Shown here piece after piece: positions 44,479 through 55,906 of a stretch of 64,000 nucleotides of DNA. Origin of the DNA: Aeromonas media (GTDB lineage Bacteria; Pseudomonadota; Gammaproteobacteria; Enterobacterales; Aeromonadaceae); assembly GCF_000819985.1 (NCBI RefSeq), contig NZ_CDBZ01000226.1, positions 18,782-82,781 of the forward strand, written 5' to 3'. A program made the translations under genes and the position numbers. Every line of letters starts with the position of its first letter. The stretch's first letter is position 1. Under the pieces are notes generated by a model. The model saw only the letters and a program-made list of their open reading frames with translations, ran no database searches and had not been told where the DNA came from.

Positions 44479-45267
44479 ATGGCCTTTATTCTTCCCGATC
44501 ACCCTTTCGACCCCGACCGCCTGAATGGCGGCGTGATCGGCATTGCCTCCGCGCTGGGTTGGCATGATTCCGGCCAACATGTGCATCAATGCCACCAGCT
44601 GCTGTTTGCCCAGGCCGGGTGCATGACGATAGAGCTGGGCAACCAAGTCTATCTGTTGCCACCCAGCCGGGCGGCCTGGCTGCCGGCTGGTGTGCCCCAT
44701 CAGGTTTTGATGCGCGGTGTGGTGGCCTATCGCTCCCTTTACTTCACGCCACAGCCAGAGCTGCCAGCCAGCGTGCAGGTGGTGGCAGTCAATCCACTGC
44801 TGCGGGAAATCATTGAACGAATGGCGCTCTGGCCATGGAATAAGCCTGAAGCGGAACAGCGCCTGACATTGGCGCTGTTCATGGAGGAGCTGGCGCAAGC
44901 ACCGCGGGAAACCTGGCAACTGCCACTACCAACGGATGCGCGACTGGGGGCTTGGCTACAGGAGATAAAGCGGGGCAACATCCTGCCCGAGCGGCTCAAC
45001 CGGCTGGCCGAGCGGGTGGGTGCCAGTGACAAGACCATAGGCCGCATCTTCATGAAGGAGACCGGCATGAACTATCAGGCCTGGCGCCAGCAGTGGCGAT
45101 TGTTGCGCGCCATGGAGCTGCTGGCCGAGGCCGTGCCCATCAGCCGGATTGCCACTGCGCTGGAGTTTTCCAGCGACAGCGCCTTCATCAGCTTCTTCAA
45201 GCAACACACGGGACAAACTCCCCTGCGTTACCTCAACTCTCGGGGTGAGTCGCATCAGCCGAGCTAG
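44479..45267 (+). CDS. AraC-family regulator with N-terminal cupin
   Basis: 262 residues. The N-terminal half is a cupin (HVHQCHQLLFAQAGCMTIEL, VYLLPPSRAAWLPAGVPHQV). The C-terminal half has two AraC helix-turn-helix motifs (LAERVGASDKTIGRIFMKETGMNYQAW and ISRIATALEFSSDSAFISFFKQHTGQTP, named by these regions). AraC plus divergent MFS is the arrangement of E. coli nimR-nimT; a similar drug- or metabolite-induced export role is inferred. Its 3' end overlaps the small secreted-protein gene on the other strand by 35 bases. Confidence 0.88.
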   Translation: MAFILPDHPFDPDRLNGGVIGIASALGWHDSGQHVHQCHQLLFAQAGCMTIELGNQVYLLPPSRAAWLPAGVPHQVLMRGVVAYRSLYFTPQPELPASVQVVAVNPLLREIIERMALWPWNKPEAEQRLTLALFMEELAQAPRETWQLPLPTDARLGAWLQEIKRGNILPERLNRLAERVGASDKTIGRIFMKETGMNYQAWRQQWRLLRAMELLAEAVPISRIATALEFSSDSAFISFFKQHTGQTPLRYLNSRGESHQPS

Positions 45268-45466
45268 CTTCTACCACCAGGGTATCGAGCGCCAGTGGCT
45301 TCAAGTTGCTGAGGGCATCCAGCACCACAGCCCGGGATGCCTGCTGCTGCTGGGCCAGCATTTCCTGCCCCAGTTTGGCGGTATCCAGCTCAGGTCTGAG
45401 GTTTTCAGTTGCCATGACATTCAGGCTCAGGGTGCTCATTATCAGGGTGGCGATCAGGGTCTTCAT
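45233..45466 (-). CDS. Small exported protein, 77 aa
   Basis: It begins with a Sec-type signal (MKTLIATLIMSTLSLNVMA, cleavage likely after VMA). The mature part of about 58 residues is polar and helical (ENLRPELDTAKLGQEMLAQQ). GGAG lies nine bases upstream of the ATG. No family is recognised; a small periplasmic protein. Its 3' end overlaps the AraC gene tail to tail. Confidence 0.62.
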   Translation of the reverse strand: MKTLIATLIMSTLSLNVMATENLRPELDTAKLGQEMLAQQQQASRAVVLDALSNLKPLALDTLVVEASSADATHPES

Positions 45467-45535
45467 CTGGTTTGCTCCGGTATGGTTGAGATGACCAGAG
45501 AGTTATTCCAATAGTCGTGCCAACTATATAAACAG

Positions 45536-45559
45536 TTGATTTTGTTTAAATAAAATCAA
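45536..45559. other. A+T-rich inverted repeat upstream of the small exported gene
   Basis: TTGATTTT and AAAATCAA flank GTTTAAAT in the 282-base spacer 45467-45748. It could be an operator for the small exported gene or a weak hairpin. The rest of the spacer holds parS site 2 and the presumed avtA promoter. Confidence 0.35.
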
Positions 45560-45650
45560 AACAGATATCATTTGAGGCATTCCTTCCCATCTTGTCGGTT
45601 ATTTTGAAACCCATAAGTGGTTATTTTTACCACATCCATTTTCCTGGGCC

Positions 45651-45666
45651 CGTTCCACGTGGAACG
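45651..45666. other. parS: parS-like partition site 2
   Basis: CGTTCCACGTGGAACG is a perfect 16-bp palindrome of parS type, located in an intergenic region before avtA. Confidence 0.8.
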
Positions 45667-45748
45667 TCCCATGATTTTGATCGACACCCGCTTTTAAACT
45701 GAGCTATGGTGCTAGCTCCCCCGTAACTGACTCTGGATCTGTCACCGA

Positions 45749-47002
45749 ATGGAATTCTCCTTGTTCGGCGAGAAGTTCACTCGCCACGCCGGTATTACCC
45801 AACTCATGGATGACCTCAATCAGGGGCTGCTCAATCCGGACGCCATCATGCTGGGAGGCGGCAATCCGGCCCCCATCCCCGCCATGCTGGAACGCTTTCA
45901 GACCGAGGCCAAGCAGCTGCTCGACAATGGCGAGCTGATCAAGGCCATGGCCAACTACGATGGCCCGCAAGGCAAGGACAGGTTCACCAAGGCGCTGGCC
46001 GCCCTGCTCAAGAGAGAGCTGGGCTGGGACATCTCGGCCCGCAACATAGCCCTGACCAACGGCAGCCAGAATGCCTTCTTCTATCTGTTCAACCTGCTGG
46101 CCGGCGAGTTCGCCGATGGCCGCAAGAAGAAGGTGCTCTTCCCCCTGGCCCCCGAATACATCGGCTATGCGGACTCGGCCCTGGCGGAGGATCACTTCGT
46201 CGCCTACAAGCCCACCATAGAGAAGCTGGCCGACGGCCAGTTCAAATACCATGTGGATTTCGAGAGCCTGGAGGTGGGCGACGACATAGGGGTGATCTGC
46301 GTCTCCCGCCCGACCAACCCCACAGGCAACGTGCTGACCGATGAAGAGATAGAGCATCTGGATCAGATCGCCCGCGACAAGGGGATCCCGCTGCTGCTCG
46401 ACAACGCCTACGGTGTGCCCTTCCCCGGCATCATCTTCAGCGAGGCCAAGCCGTTCTGGAATGCCAACACCATACTCTGCATGAGCCTCTCCAAGCTGGG
46501 CCTGCCGGGCACCCGCTGCGGCATCGTCATCGCCGACGAGAAGATCATCCAGGCCATCACCAACCTGAGCGGCATCATCAACCTGGCACCGGGCAGCCTG
46601 GGGCCCGCCATCACCATCCCCATGATAGAGAGCGGCGAGATCATCGCCCTGAGTGAGCAGGTGGTGAAACCCTTCTACAAGCAGAAGGCTGACTTCGCGG
46701 TCCAGCTGCTGCGAGAAGCCATTCCCGATCCGCGCTTCCACATCCACAAGCCGGAAGGCGCCCTCTTCCTCTGGCTCTGGTTCGAAGGCCTGCCGATCCA
46801 CTGTCAGGAGCTCTACGAGCGGTTGAAGGCGAAGAACCTGCTGATAGTGCCGGGTCACTACTTCTTCCCCGGCATCGACGATCCCGAATGGCGCCACAGT
46901 CAGGAGTGCATCCGCCTGAACTACTCCCAGAGCGAGGAGCTGGTGCGGCGCGGCATCGCCATACTGGCGGACGAGATCAACGCCATTTACCGCGGCAGCT
47001 GA
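45749..47002 (+). CDS. avtA: Valine-pyruvate aminotransferase
   Basis: 417 residues, fold-type I PLP aminotransferase. SRPTNPTGNVLTDEEI, the DNAYGVPFPG aspartate region and the PLP-binding Lys in SLSKLGLPGTR are visible. The N-terminal MEFSLFGEKFTRHAGITQLMDDL matches AvtA. It interconverts valine/2-ketoisovalerate with alanine/pyruvate. No ribosome-binding site of note; a single-gene unit ended by a terminator. Confidence 0.93.
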   Translation: MEFSLFGEKFTRHAGITQLMDDLNQGLLNPDAIMLGGGNPAPIPAMLERFQTEAKQLLDNGELIKAMANYDGPQGKDRFTKALAALLKRELGWDISARNIALTNGSQNAFFYLFNLLAGEFADGRKKKVLFPLAPEYIGYADSALAEDHFVAYKPTIEKLADGQFKYHVDFESLEVGDDIGVICVSRPTNPTGNVLTDEEIEHLDQIARDKGIPLLLDNAYGVPFPGIIFSEAKPFWNANTILCMSLSKLGLPGTRCGIVIADEKIIQAITNLSGIINLAPGSLGPAITIPMIESGEIIALSEQVVKPFYKQKADFAVQLLREAIPDPRFHIHKPEGALFLWLWFEGLPIHCQELYERLKAKNLLIVPGHYFFPGIDDPEWRHSQECIRLNYSQSEELVRRGIAILADEINAIYRGS

Positions 47003-47019
47003 CTTGCCTGCAGATAAAA

Positions 47020-47045
47020 GAAAGGCCTGCAATCGCAGGCCTTTC
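47020..47045 (+). terminator. Terminator hairpin after avtA
   Basis: GAAAGGCCTGC-AATC-GCAGGCCTTTC is an 11-bp perfect stem. The flanking A and T residues lie inside the stem ends, so it can act in both directions. Confidence 0.8.
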
Positions 47046-47085
47046 TCGTCTCTGGTGTCAGGCTCCCCGGCCTGACATTCCCGGC

Positions 47086-47526
47086 TTAGCTCGGCAGCGC
47101 CAGCTGATCGGGTTTGCCGATGGGGATGGCGCGAGGCTTGAGTGCCTCCGGCAATTCGCGGGCGAGATCTATGGTCAGCAGACCATGCTCCAGTCTGGCA
47201 CCTTTAACCTCCACGTGCTGGCTCAGCTTGAAGGCGAGCTCGAAGTCACGCTCGGCAATCCCCTGATGGAGGAACTGACGCTCGCCAGCCGCAACGGCCT
47301 TGCGCCCCTTCACTTTGAGGGTGCCGTTTTCGGTCTCCAGCTCCAGCTCGTCGCGCTCGAAGCCAGCCACCGCGACCGTGATGCGGTAGCCGTCATGCTC
47401 CCGCTTCTCGATGTTGTAAGGTGGATAGGCCGCCGCCTTCTGGTCGAACAGGCCTTCCAGCTCGCGGGCCATCCGCTCGAAGCCGACGGCATTGGAAGAT
47501 AGGTGAGAAAAATCGAGGTTACGCAT
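47086..47526 (-). CDS. Small heat-shock protein (IbpA/B-like), downstream copy
   Basis: 146 residues. The alpha-crystallin domain (about 35-130) runs from YRITVAVAGFERDELELE to GLLTIDLAREL, with the C-terminal IxI-type motif in RAIPIG. It holds unfolding proteins in a refoldable state in aggregates. It is the second gene behind the sigma-32-type promoter, 92 bases after the first copy, and about half identical to it by eye. Confidence 0.92.
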   Translation of the reverse strand: MRNLDFSHLSSNAVGFERMARELEGLFDQKAAAYPPYNIEKREHDGYRITVAVAGFERDELELETENGTLKVKGRKAVAAGERQFLHQGIAERDFELAFKLSQHVEVKGARLEHGLLTIDLARELPEALKPRAIPIGKPDQLALPS

Positions 47527-47618
47527 AATCCTATCCTTCTAATAAGCAACAGGTTTGACTCTCCACAGGCCCGTCATCGGCACCCGGGAAATGTGAAAAT
47601 CGCAGTGAGTTCAGGCTG

Positions 47619-48032
47619 TCAGCCGTTGATCTCTATCTTGCGGGGCTTCATCGCCTCGGGCACTTCACGGGCCAGATCGATGTGCAGCAGACCATTCTTG
47701 AGATCGGCCCCTTTCACCCGCACATAGTCGGCCAGCTGGAAGCGACGCTCGAAGCCGCGCTCGGCTATGCCCTGATAGAGATAGTGGCGCTCGGTGTCAG
47801 CCTGCTTGTTGCCTTTCACCGTCAGCAGATTTTCCTGGAAGCTCAGCTCCAGCTCTTCCTGGGTAAAGCCCGCCACCGCCATGCTGATGCGGTAGTCGTT
47901 GTCACCCAGCTGCTCGATGTTGTAGGGGGGATAACCAGCATTGCCATTGCTGGCCGCAGATTCGATGAGATTGGCCAGACGATCGAAACCAATGGCAGAA
48001 CGATAGAGCGGAGAAAAGTCGATAGAACGCAT
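47619..48032 (-). CDS. ibpA: Small heat-shock protein (IbpA-like), upstream copy
   Basis: 137 residues. It starts [20 protein letters not shown] as E. coli IbpA does ([19 protein letters not shown] in my memory). Alpha-crystallin domain with [19 protein letters not shown] and [22 protein letters not shown], including the C-terminal IxI. It acts with the next copy. The 5' untranslated region is about 90 bases, long enough for an RNA thermometer as in other ibp genes. Confidence 0.94.
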   Translation of the reverse strand: MRSIDFSPLYRSAIGFDRLANLIESAASNGNAGYPPYNIEQLGDNDYRISMAVAGFTQEELELSFQENLLTVKGNKQADTERHYLYQGIAERGFERRFQLADYVRVKGADLKNGLLHIDLAREVPEAMKPRKIEING

Positions 48033-48128
48033 AGTATTACCCTCTTGTGAGCGATAACGGATTGTTTGCCCTCCATATGGACGGGCTCCTGGTCGAAACC
48101 TCTGTCGAGCGTTCCGGCCTTGTTACTT

Positions 48129-48156
48129 ATATAGGGGCTCACGTTTTCCTTTCAAG
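48129..48156 (-). promoter_or_regulatory. Sigma-32 heat-shock promoter
   Basis: Reading leftwards, CTTGAAA (48156-48150), a 12-base spacer and CCCCTATAT (48137-48129) match the RpoH consensus CTTGAAA / CCCCATNTA. It lies about 97 bases before the first small heat-shock gene. Confidence 0.8.
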
Positions 48157-48312
48157 GGATTTTTTTAAGATTTTTTAAATGGCCGCGCCGACCTTTAGCA
48201 CATCACCCTGTTGGCCCGATAGTGATGATAATCGACCCATGGGCCACTGATGGCAACGCGCTCCGCCCCCCATAATGGGTTGCATATACACCAGCCAATA
48301 TGGAACCATCCC

Positions 48313-49083
48313 ATGAAGATTACCCAGGTTCGCAACGCCACCCTGCTGCTCGACTATGCCGGCACCCGCTTTCTGATCGACCCCATGCTCTCAGCCAAGG
48401 GTGCCTTCCCCGGCTTTGAGGGCACCGCCAACAGCCAGCTGCGCAATCCACTGGTCGAGCTGCCGCTGCCGATCGATGAGCTTGTCGATGTGGATGCCGT
48501 TATTGTCACCCACGATCATCCTGACCACTGGGATGATGCCGCCAGAACGTTGGTCCCCAAGCATCTGCCGCTCTTTGTACAACATCAGAAAGATGCCGAT
48601 GCCATTCGTGCCAGTGGCTTTGAGGATGTCCGCCTGCTGAGCGAGCAGGCCGAATTTGCCGGTATACACCTGCAGCAGACCAGTGGCCAGCACGGCAGCG
48701 ATCAACTGATGGCGGTACTGGGCGAGCGCATGGGTGAAGTGTGCGGCGTGGTCTTCTCCCACCCAGATGAGCCGAGTCTCTATCTGGCCGGTGATACAGT
48801 CTGGAATGCTCAGGTGAAACAGGCCCTGCAACTGCACCAGCCCGAGGTGATCATCCTCAACTGCGGTGATGCCCAGGTGCCGGGGCTCGGTTCCATCATC
48901 ATGGGCAAGGAGGATGTCGCCGCCGTATATCAGGCTGCACCACAGGCCACCCTGATCGCCAGCCACATGGAAGCGGTCAACCACGCCGTGCTGTCACGCC
49001 AGGAGCTGCGCACCTATCTGACAGATCGAGGCATGACGGATCGGGTACGAGTGCCGGAGGATGGCGAGGCTCTCTCACTGTAA
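48313..49083 (+). CDS. MBL-fold metal-dependent hydrolase
   Basis: 256 residues. The metal-binding motif is THDHPDHWD (His67, His69, Asp71, His72), followed by GDTVWN and the C-terminal SHMEAVNH. It belongs to the UlaG-like/YfhI-type beta-lactamase-fold hydrolases. Substrate unknown. The ATG at 48313 begins the conserved MKITQVRNATLLLDYAG; an earlier in-frame ATG at 48250 only adds non-conserved residues. Confidence 0.85.
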   Translation: MKITQVRNATLLLDYAGTRFLIDPMLSAKGAFPGFEGTANSQLRNPLVELPLPIDELVDVDAVIVTHDHPDHWDDAARTLVPKHLPLFVQHQKDADAIRASGFEDVRLLSEQAEFAGIHLQQTSGQHGSDQLMAVLGERMGEVCGVVFSHPDEPSLYLAGDTVWNAQVKQALQLHQPEVIILNCGDAQVPGLGSIIMGKEDVAAVYQAAPQATLIASHMEAVNHAVLSRQELRTYLTDRGMTDRVRVPEDGEALSL

Positions 49084-49177
49084 CTAACAGGGCCATGCCG
49101 AACATCGAGCATGGCCCTTAGGCTTTCGGCTGCAAACGCTTATGATGATTGCTCTGCGCAGAGAGGATGCCAACGCC

Positions 49178-50146
49178 ATGCCTTCCCCCATCGTTGCCGT
49201 GGTGACCTTCGATCACTTCAGCCCTTTTCACTGCGCAGTCCCCTGCCTCATTTTCGGCGATATCCTGCCGGGTCAGCCGCTGTTCGAGCTCAGGCTCTGC
49301 TGTGGTGACGCCAGCATCCATTCCCATTCGACACAAGGTTTCACCATTCAGGCACCCTATGGGCTGGAGGGGCTGACAGAGGCGGACATCATCGTCATCC
49401 CCTTCTGGCACGATCCGGCAGTTCGGCCGCCCGTGGCGCTACTCGATGCCCTGATCGCCGCCAGAGCCAGAGGCGCCCGGCTGGTCGGACTCTGTCTCGG
49501 CACCTATGTACTGGCCTATGCCGGCCTGCTGGAGGGACGCAGGGCCTCGACCCATTGGGAGTACGAGCAAGACTTCATGAGCCGCTTTCCCGCCGTGCAA
49601 CTCGATACCAATGCTCTCTATGTGGATGACGAGGGGTTGGTCACCTCGGCAGGCACCGCGGCCGGATTGGACTGCTGCCTCTATCTGGTGCGGCAGTACT
49701 ACGGCTCGGCCATCGCCAACAAGGTGGCGCGGCGGCTGGTGATCCCGCCCTACCGGGAAGGAGGTCAGGCCCAGTTTATCGAGCAGCCGGTTCCCGCCTC
49801 CACCCGCGATACCAGGATGAACCAGTTGCTCGATCATCTGCGCGCTCATCTGGCCGAACCCCATACCCTGGATACTCTGGCGGCCCATATCAACCCGCTA
49901 TGGCAGGATAACCAAAAATCCCGAGGATACATCCCATGTCCCGTTCCGAACGCCTGCTGGCCCTGCTCCAGCTACTACGCGGCCACCGCTACGCCATCAC
50001 AGGCACAGAGCTGGCCAGCCGGCTTGGCATCAGTCTGCGCACCCTCTATCGGGACATCGCCACCCTGCAGGCGCAAGGCGCCCATATCGAGGGGGAACCG
50101 GGTATCGGCTATGTACTGCGCCCCGGCTTCATGCTGCCGCCGCTGA
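49178..50146 (+). pseudogene. DJ-1/PfpI-AraC (GlxA-like) regulator, C-terminally broken
   Basis: The DJ-1/PfpI domain is intact to about codon 235 (VAVVTFDHFSPFHCAVPC, the nucleophile-elbow Cys in LVGLCLGTYVLAYAGLL, YVDDEGLVTSAGTAAGLDCCLYLV). The AraC DNA-binding domain begins (RMNQLLDHLRAHLAEPHTLDTLAAH) but stops matching near 49887. From there the frame runs through the upstream region and body of the next gene in a non-coding frame until 50146. A deletion joining this gene to the WYL regulator is the simplest cause. The start 49178 follows AGAGAGGA; 49142 is an alternative ATG. Confidence 0.75.
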
Positions 50147-50640
50147 TGTTCAGCGAGGAGGAATTGGATGCGCTGGTATTGGGGTCGCGCTGGGTGGTCG
50201 CCCACGGCGACAGCGCCTTGAGTGCATCGGCCAGCAGTGCGCTGGCCAAGATAGAAGCCGTGTTGCCCGCCGACTATCGCCAGCAGCTCCAAAGCAATGC
50301 CCTGCTGATCGGCACCTCTCGCGGCGACAGCCCCGTCGACGAGGCTCCACTGCGCAGCGCCATCCGCCAGCAGCGCAAGGTAACCCTGAGCTATCGGGAT
50401 CTCAAGGAGGAGAGTTCGGAGCGCACCGTATGGCCCTTTGCCCTCGGCTACTTCGAACAGGTGCGGGTACTGGTCGCCTGGTGCCAGCTGCGCCAGGGCT
50501 TTCGTCACTTTCGGGTAGATCGCATCACCTGGATGAAACAGGAAGAGAGCCGCTATCCCAAAAACAGAGAGAGCTTGCTGAAAGCATGGCGCGCCACCCA
50601 GCAGATCCCGCAACCCAAATTCATTGCTGACAGAAACTGA
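49936..50640 (+). CDS. HTH/WYL-domain transcriptional regulator (YafY-like)
   Basis: 234 residues. N-terminal HTH_11 (MSRSERLLALLQLLRGHRY, LASRLGISLRTLYRDIATL) is followed by a WYL ligand-binding domain (RKVTLSYRDL, ERTVWPFALGYFEQVRVLVAWC, FRVDRI). It is paired with a VOC protein 66 bases on, a recurrent couple in which the regulator is thought to control the VOC gene. Its normal promoter region may be cut by the deletion that broke the preceding gene. Confidence 0.88.
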   Translation: MSRSERLLALLQLLRGHRYAITGTELASRLGISLRTLYRDIATLQAQGAHIEGEPGIGYVLRPGFMLPPLMFSEEELDALVLGSRWVVAHGDSALSASASSALAKIEAVLPADYRQQLQSNALLIGTSRGDSPVDEAPLRSAIRQQRKVTLSYRDLKEESSERTVWPFALGYFEQVRVLVAWCQLRQGFRHFRVDRITWMKQEESRYPKNRESLLKAWRATQQIPQPKFIADRN

Positions 50641-50706
50641 CAGCAGGTGACGCCATGCTGACGGGGTCGGCGCAGATGCGCCCTCCCCGAAACAAGGAGC
50701 GTCACC

Positions 50707-51087
50707 ATGTTGTTAGTCCCACCACTCACCATTCTCTATGTCGCCAATCCGGCGCGCAGCGCCCGCTTCTATCACGAGCTATTCGGCCGCCCGCCGGTAG
50801 AGGAGTCCCCCACCTTTGCCATGTTCGCGTTCGAATCTGGAGCAAAACTGGCGCTCTGGTCCAACGCCACCGTCGAACCCGCAGCTACCCAGAGTGCAGG
50901 GGCCATGGAGCTGGCCTTCCCGCTGCCCGACGAAACCAGTGTCGATACGGGCTTGGCCGAATGGCAGGCTCACGGCCTGACCATCATCCAGCAGCCGACC
51001 CGGATGGAGTTTGGCTATACCGGCATGGCGCTTGATCCCGATGGCCATCGCCTGCGCCTCTACTGCCTGGCACCGGGACTAGGCTGA
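50707..51087 (+). CDS. VOC-family (glyoxalase/bleomycin-resistance fold) protein
   Basis: 126 residues, two beta-alpha-beta-beta-beta modules: LTILYVANPARSARFYHELFG and MALDPDGHRLRLYCL. VOC proteins bind metals or sequester compounds such as phenazines and bleomycin. The ligand is not known. AAGGAG precedes the ATG. Co-directional with the WYL regulator. Confidence 0.85.
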   Translation: MLLVPPLTILYVANPARSARFYHELFGRPPVEESPTFAMFAFESGAKLALWSNATVEPAATQSAGAMELAFPLPDETSVDTGLAEWQAHGLTIIQQPTRMEFGYTGMALDPDGHRLRLYCLAPGLG

Positions 51088-51117
51088 GCCGGAATTATCA
51101 ACACCAAGGTGGTTTCA

Positions 51118-51133
51118 TGTTTCACGTGGAACG
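51118..51133. other. parS: parS-like partition site 3
   Basis: TGTTTCACGTGGAACG, one arm as in the classical TGTTTCAC half-site. It lies between the VOC gene and the gyrB terminator. Confidence 0.75.
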
Positions 51134-51157
51134 TGCTATTTCCCTCTCCCTGAAAAC

Positions 51158-51187
51158 AAAAAAGCCGCTCACAAGGAGCGGCTTTTT
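51158..51187. terminator. Bidirectional terminator after gyrB
   Basis: GCCGCTC-ACAAG-GAGCGGC has AAAAA on the left and TTTTT on the right, thus a T run in both reading directions. It ends gyrB (leftward) and the VOC unit (rightward). Confidence 0.9.
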
Positions 51188-51205
51188 ACTGTCTGACCGA
51201 GTCGA

Positions 51206-54717
<3,512 letters not shown>

Positions 54718-54719
54718 GA

Positions 54720-55823
54720 CTAGATCCGCATCGGCATCACCACATACTGGGCATCTTGGCTGTCAAAATCCTCAATAATGGCACTGCTGATGGAATCGCT
54801 CAGGCTGATCCGGATTTGGTCACATTTTAACGTATTCAGCACGTCCAGCACATAGGAGACGTTGAAGCCGATCTCCATCTCGCCAGCGGCATATTGTACG
54901 TCAAGCAACTCCTCGGCTTCTTCCTGTTCCGGGTTGTTGGCGGTGATGCGCAGCAGGTTTTCCTGCAGATTGAGACGCACCCCACGGAATTTCTCGTTGG
55001 AGAGGATGGCGGCACGGGCGAAGGCCTGGCGCAGATCCTCACGACCGGCGATCAGGGCCTTGTCGCTCCCCCGGGGAATGACACGACGCCAGTCAGGGAA
55101 GCGGCCATCCACCAGCTTGGAGGTGAAGATGAAGCCATCCAGGGCGGCACGCAGGTTGCTGCGACCGACCTGCAAGCGCACCGGCTTGTCTTCCGCCTCC
55201 AGGAGGCGCACCAGCTCCAGCACACCCTTGCGGGGCAGGATGACCTGATGATCGGGCAGCGATTCCCCGACAACCTCGCGGCGGCAGGTGGCCAGGCGGT
55301 GACCGTCGGTGGCGACGGTGCGCAGGCCATGGCCCTCGCTCTCGAACAGCATGCCGTTCAGGTAGTAACGCACATCCTGGCTGGCCATGGAGAACTGGGT
55401 CGCATCGATCAGTTTCTTCAGCTCCAGCTGACTGATGTCGAACTCGAGCACGGATTCCCAGTCCTCGATGTTCGGGTACTCGGTCGCCGGCAGGGTCGAG
55501 AGATTGAAGCGGGAGCGGCCGGAACGGATTATCAACCGCTCGCCTTCGGTGTTGAGACGGATATCCGCCCCTTCCGGCAGGCCGCGGCAGATATCCAGCA
55601 ACTTGCGGGCCGGCACTGTGGTGCGACCATCCTGGCTGTCGCTACTGAGATAGACCTGGCCTATCATCTCCACCTCGAGATCTGTCCCGGTCAGCGACAG
55701 CAGGCCATTGCTGACATCGAGCAGGACGTTGCCGAGGATGGGCAGGGTCGGCCGGCCACCCAGGGCACCGGACACCAGTTGCAGAGGACGTAACAGGGCC
55801 TCACGGCTAATTTCGAGCTGCAT
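54720..55823 (-). CDS. dnaN: DNA polymerase III beta subunit (sliding clamp)
   Basis: 367 residues, three clamp domains. It starts MQLEISREALLRPLQLVSGAL and ends DAQYVVMPMRI, as expected for DnaN. Two clamps form the ring holding Pol III on DNA. CGGAG precedes the ATG; the same context occurs 63 bases upstream before a 14-codon ORF. Confidence 0.98.
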   Translation of the reverse strand: MQLEISREALLRPLQLVSGALGGRPTLPILGNVLLDVSNGLLSLTGTDLEVEMIGQVYLSSDSQDGRTTVPARKLLDICRGLPEGADIRLNTEGERLIIRSGRSRFNLSTLPATEYPNIEDWESVLEFDISQLELKKLIDATQFSMASQDVRYYLNGMLFESEGHGLRTVATDGHRLATCRREVVGESLPDHQVILPRKGVLELVRLLEAEDKPVRLQVGRSNLRAALDGFIFTSKLVDGRFPDWRRVIPRGSDKALIAGREDLRQAFARAAILSNEKFRGVRLNLQENLLRITANNPEQEEAEELLDVQYAAGEMEIGFNVSYVLDVLNTLKCDQIRISLSDSISSAIIEDFDSQDAQYVVMPMRI

Positions 55824-55841
55824 CTGTGCTCTCCGTTGTGA

Positions 55842-55886
55842 TTAGGAGGAAAATTTTCGGATCAGGTTGGAATATTCGAGCCCCAT
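55842..55886 (-). other. 14-codon chimeric ORF between dnaA and dnaN
   Basis: It starts like dnaN (CGGAGTGGACAG-ATG then GCTCGAA; dnaN has CGGAGAGCACAG-ATG then GCTCGAA) and ends like dnaA (EYSNLIRKFSS-stop; dnaA has [15 protein letters not shown], with 17 identical bases TATTCCAACCTGATCCG). It is what a tandem duplication of the dnaA/dnaN junction would leave. Confidence 0.55.
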
Positions 55887-55906
55887 CTGTCCACTCCGTT
55901 CCGTTA

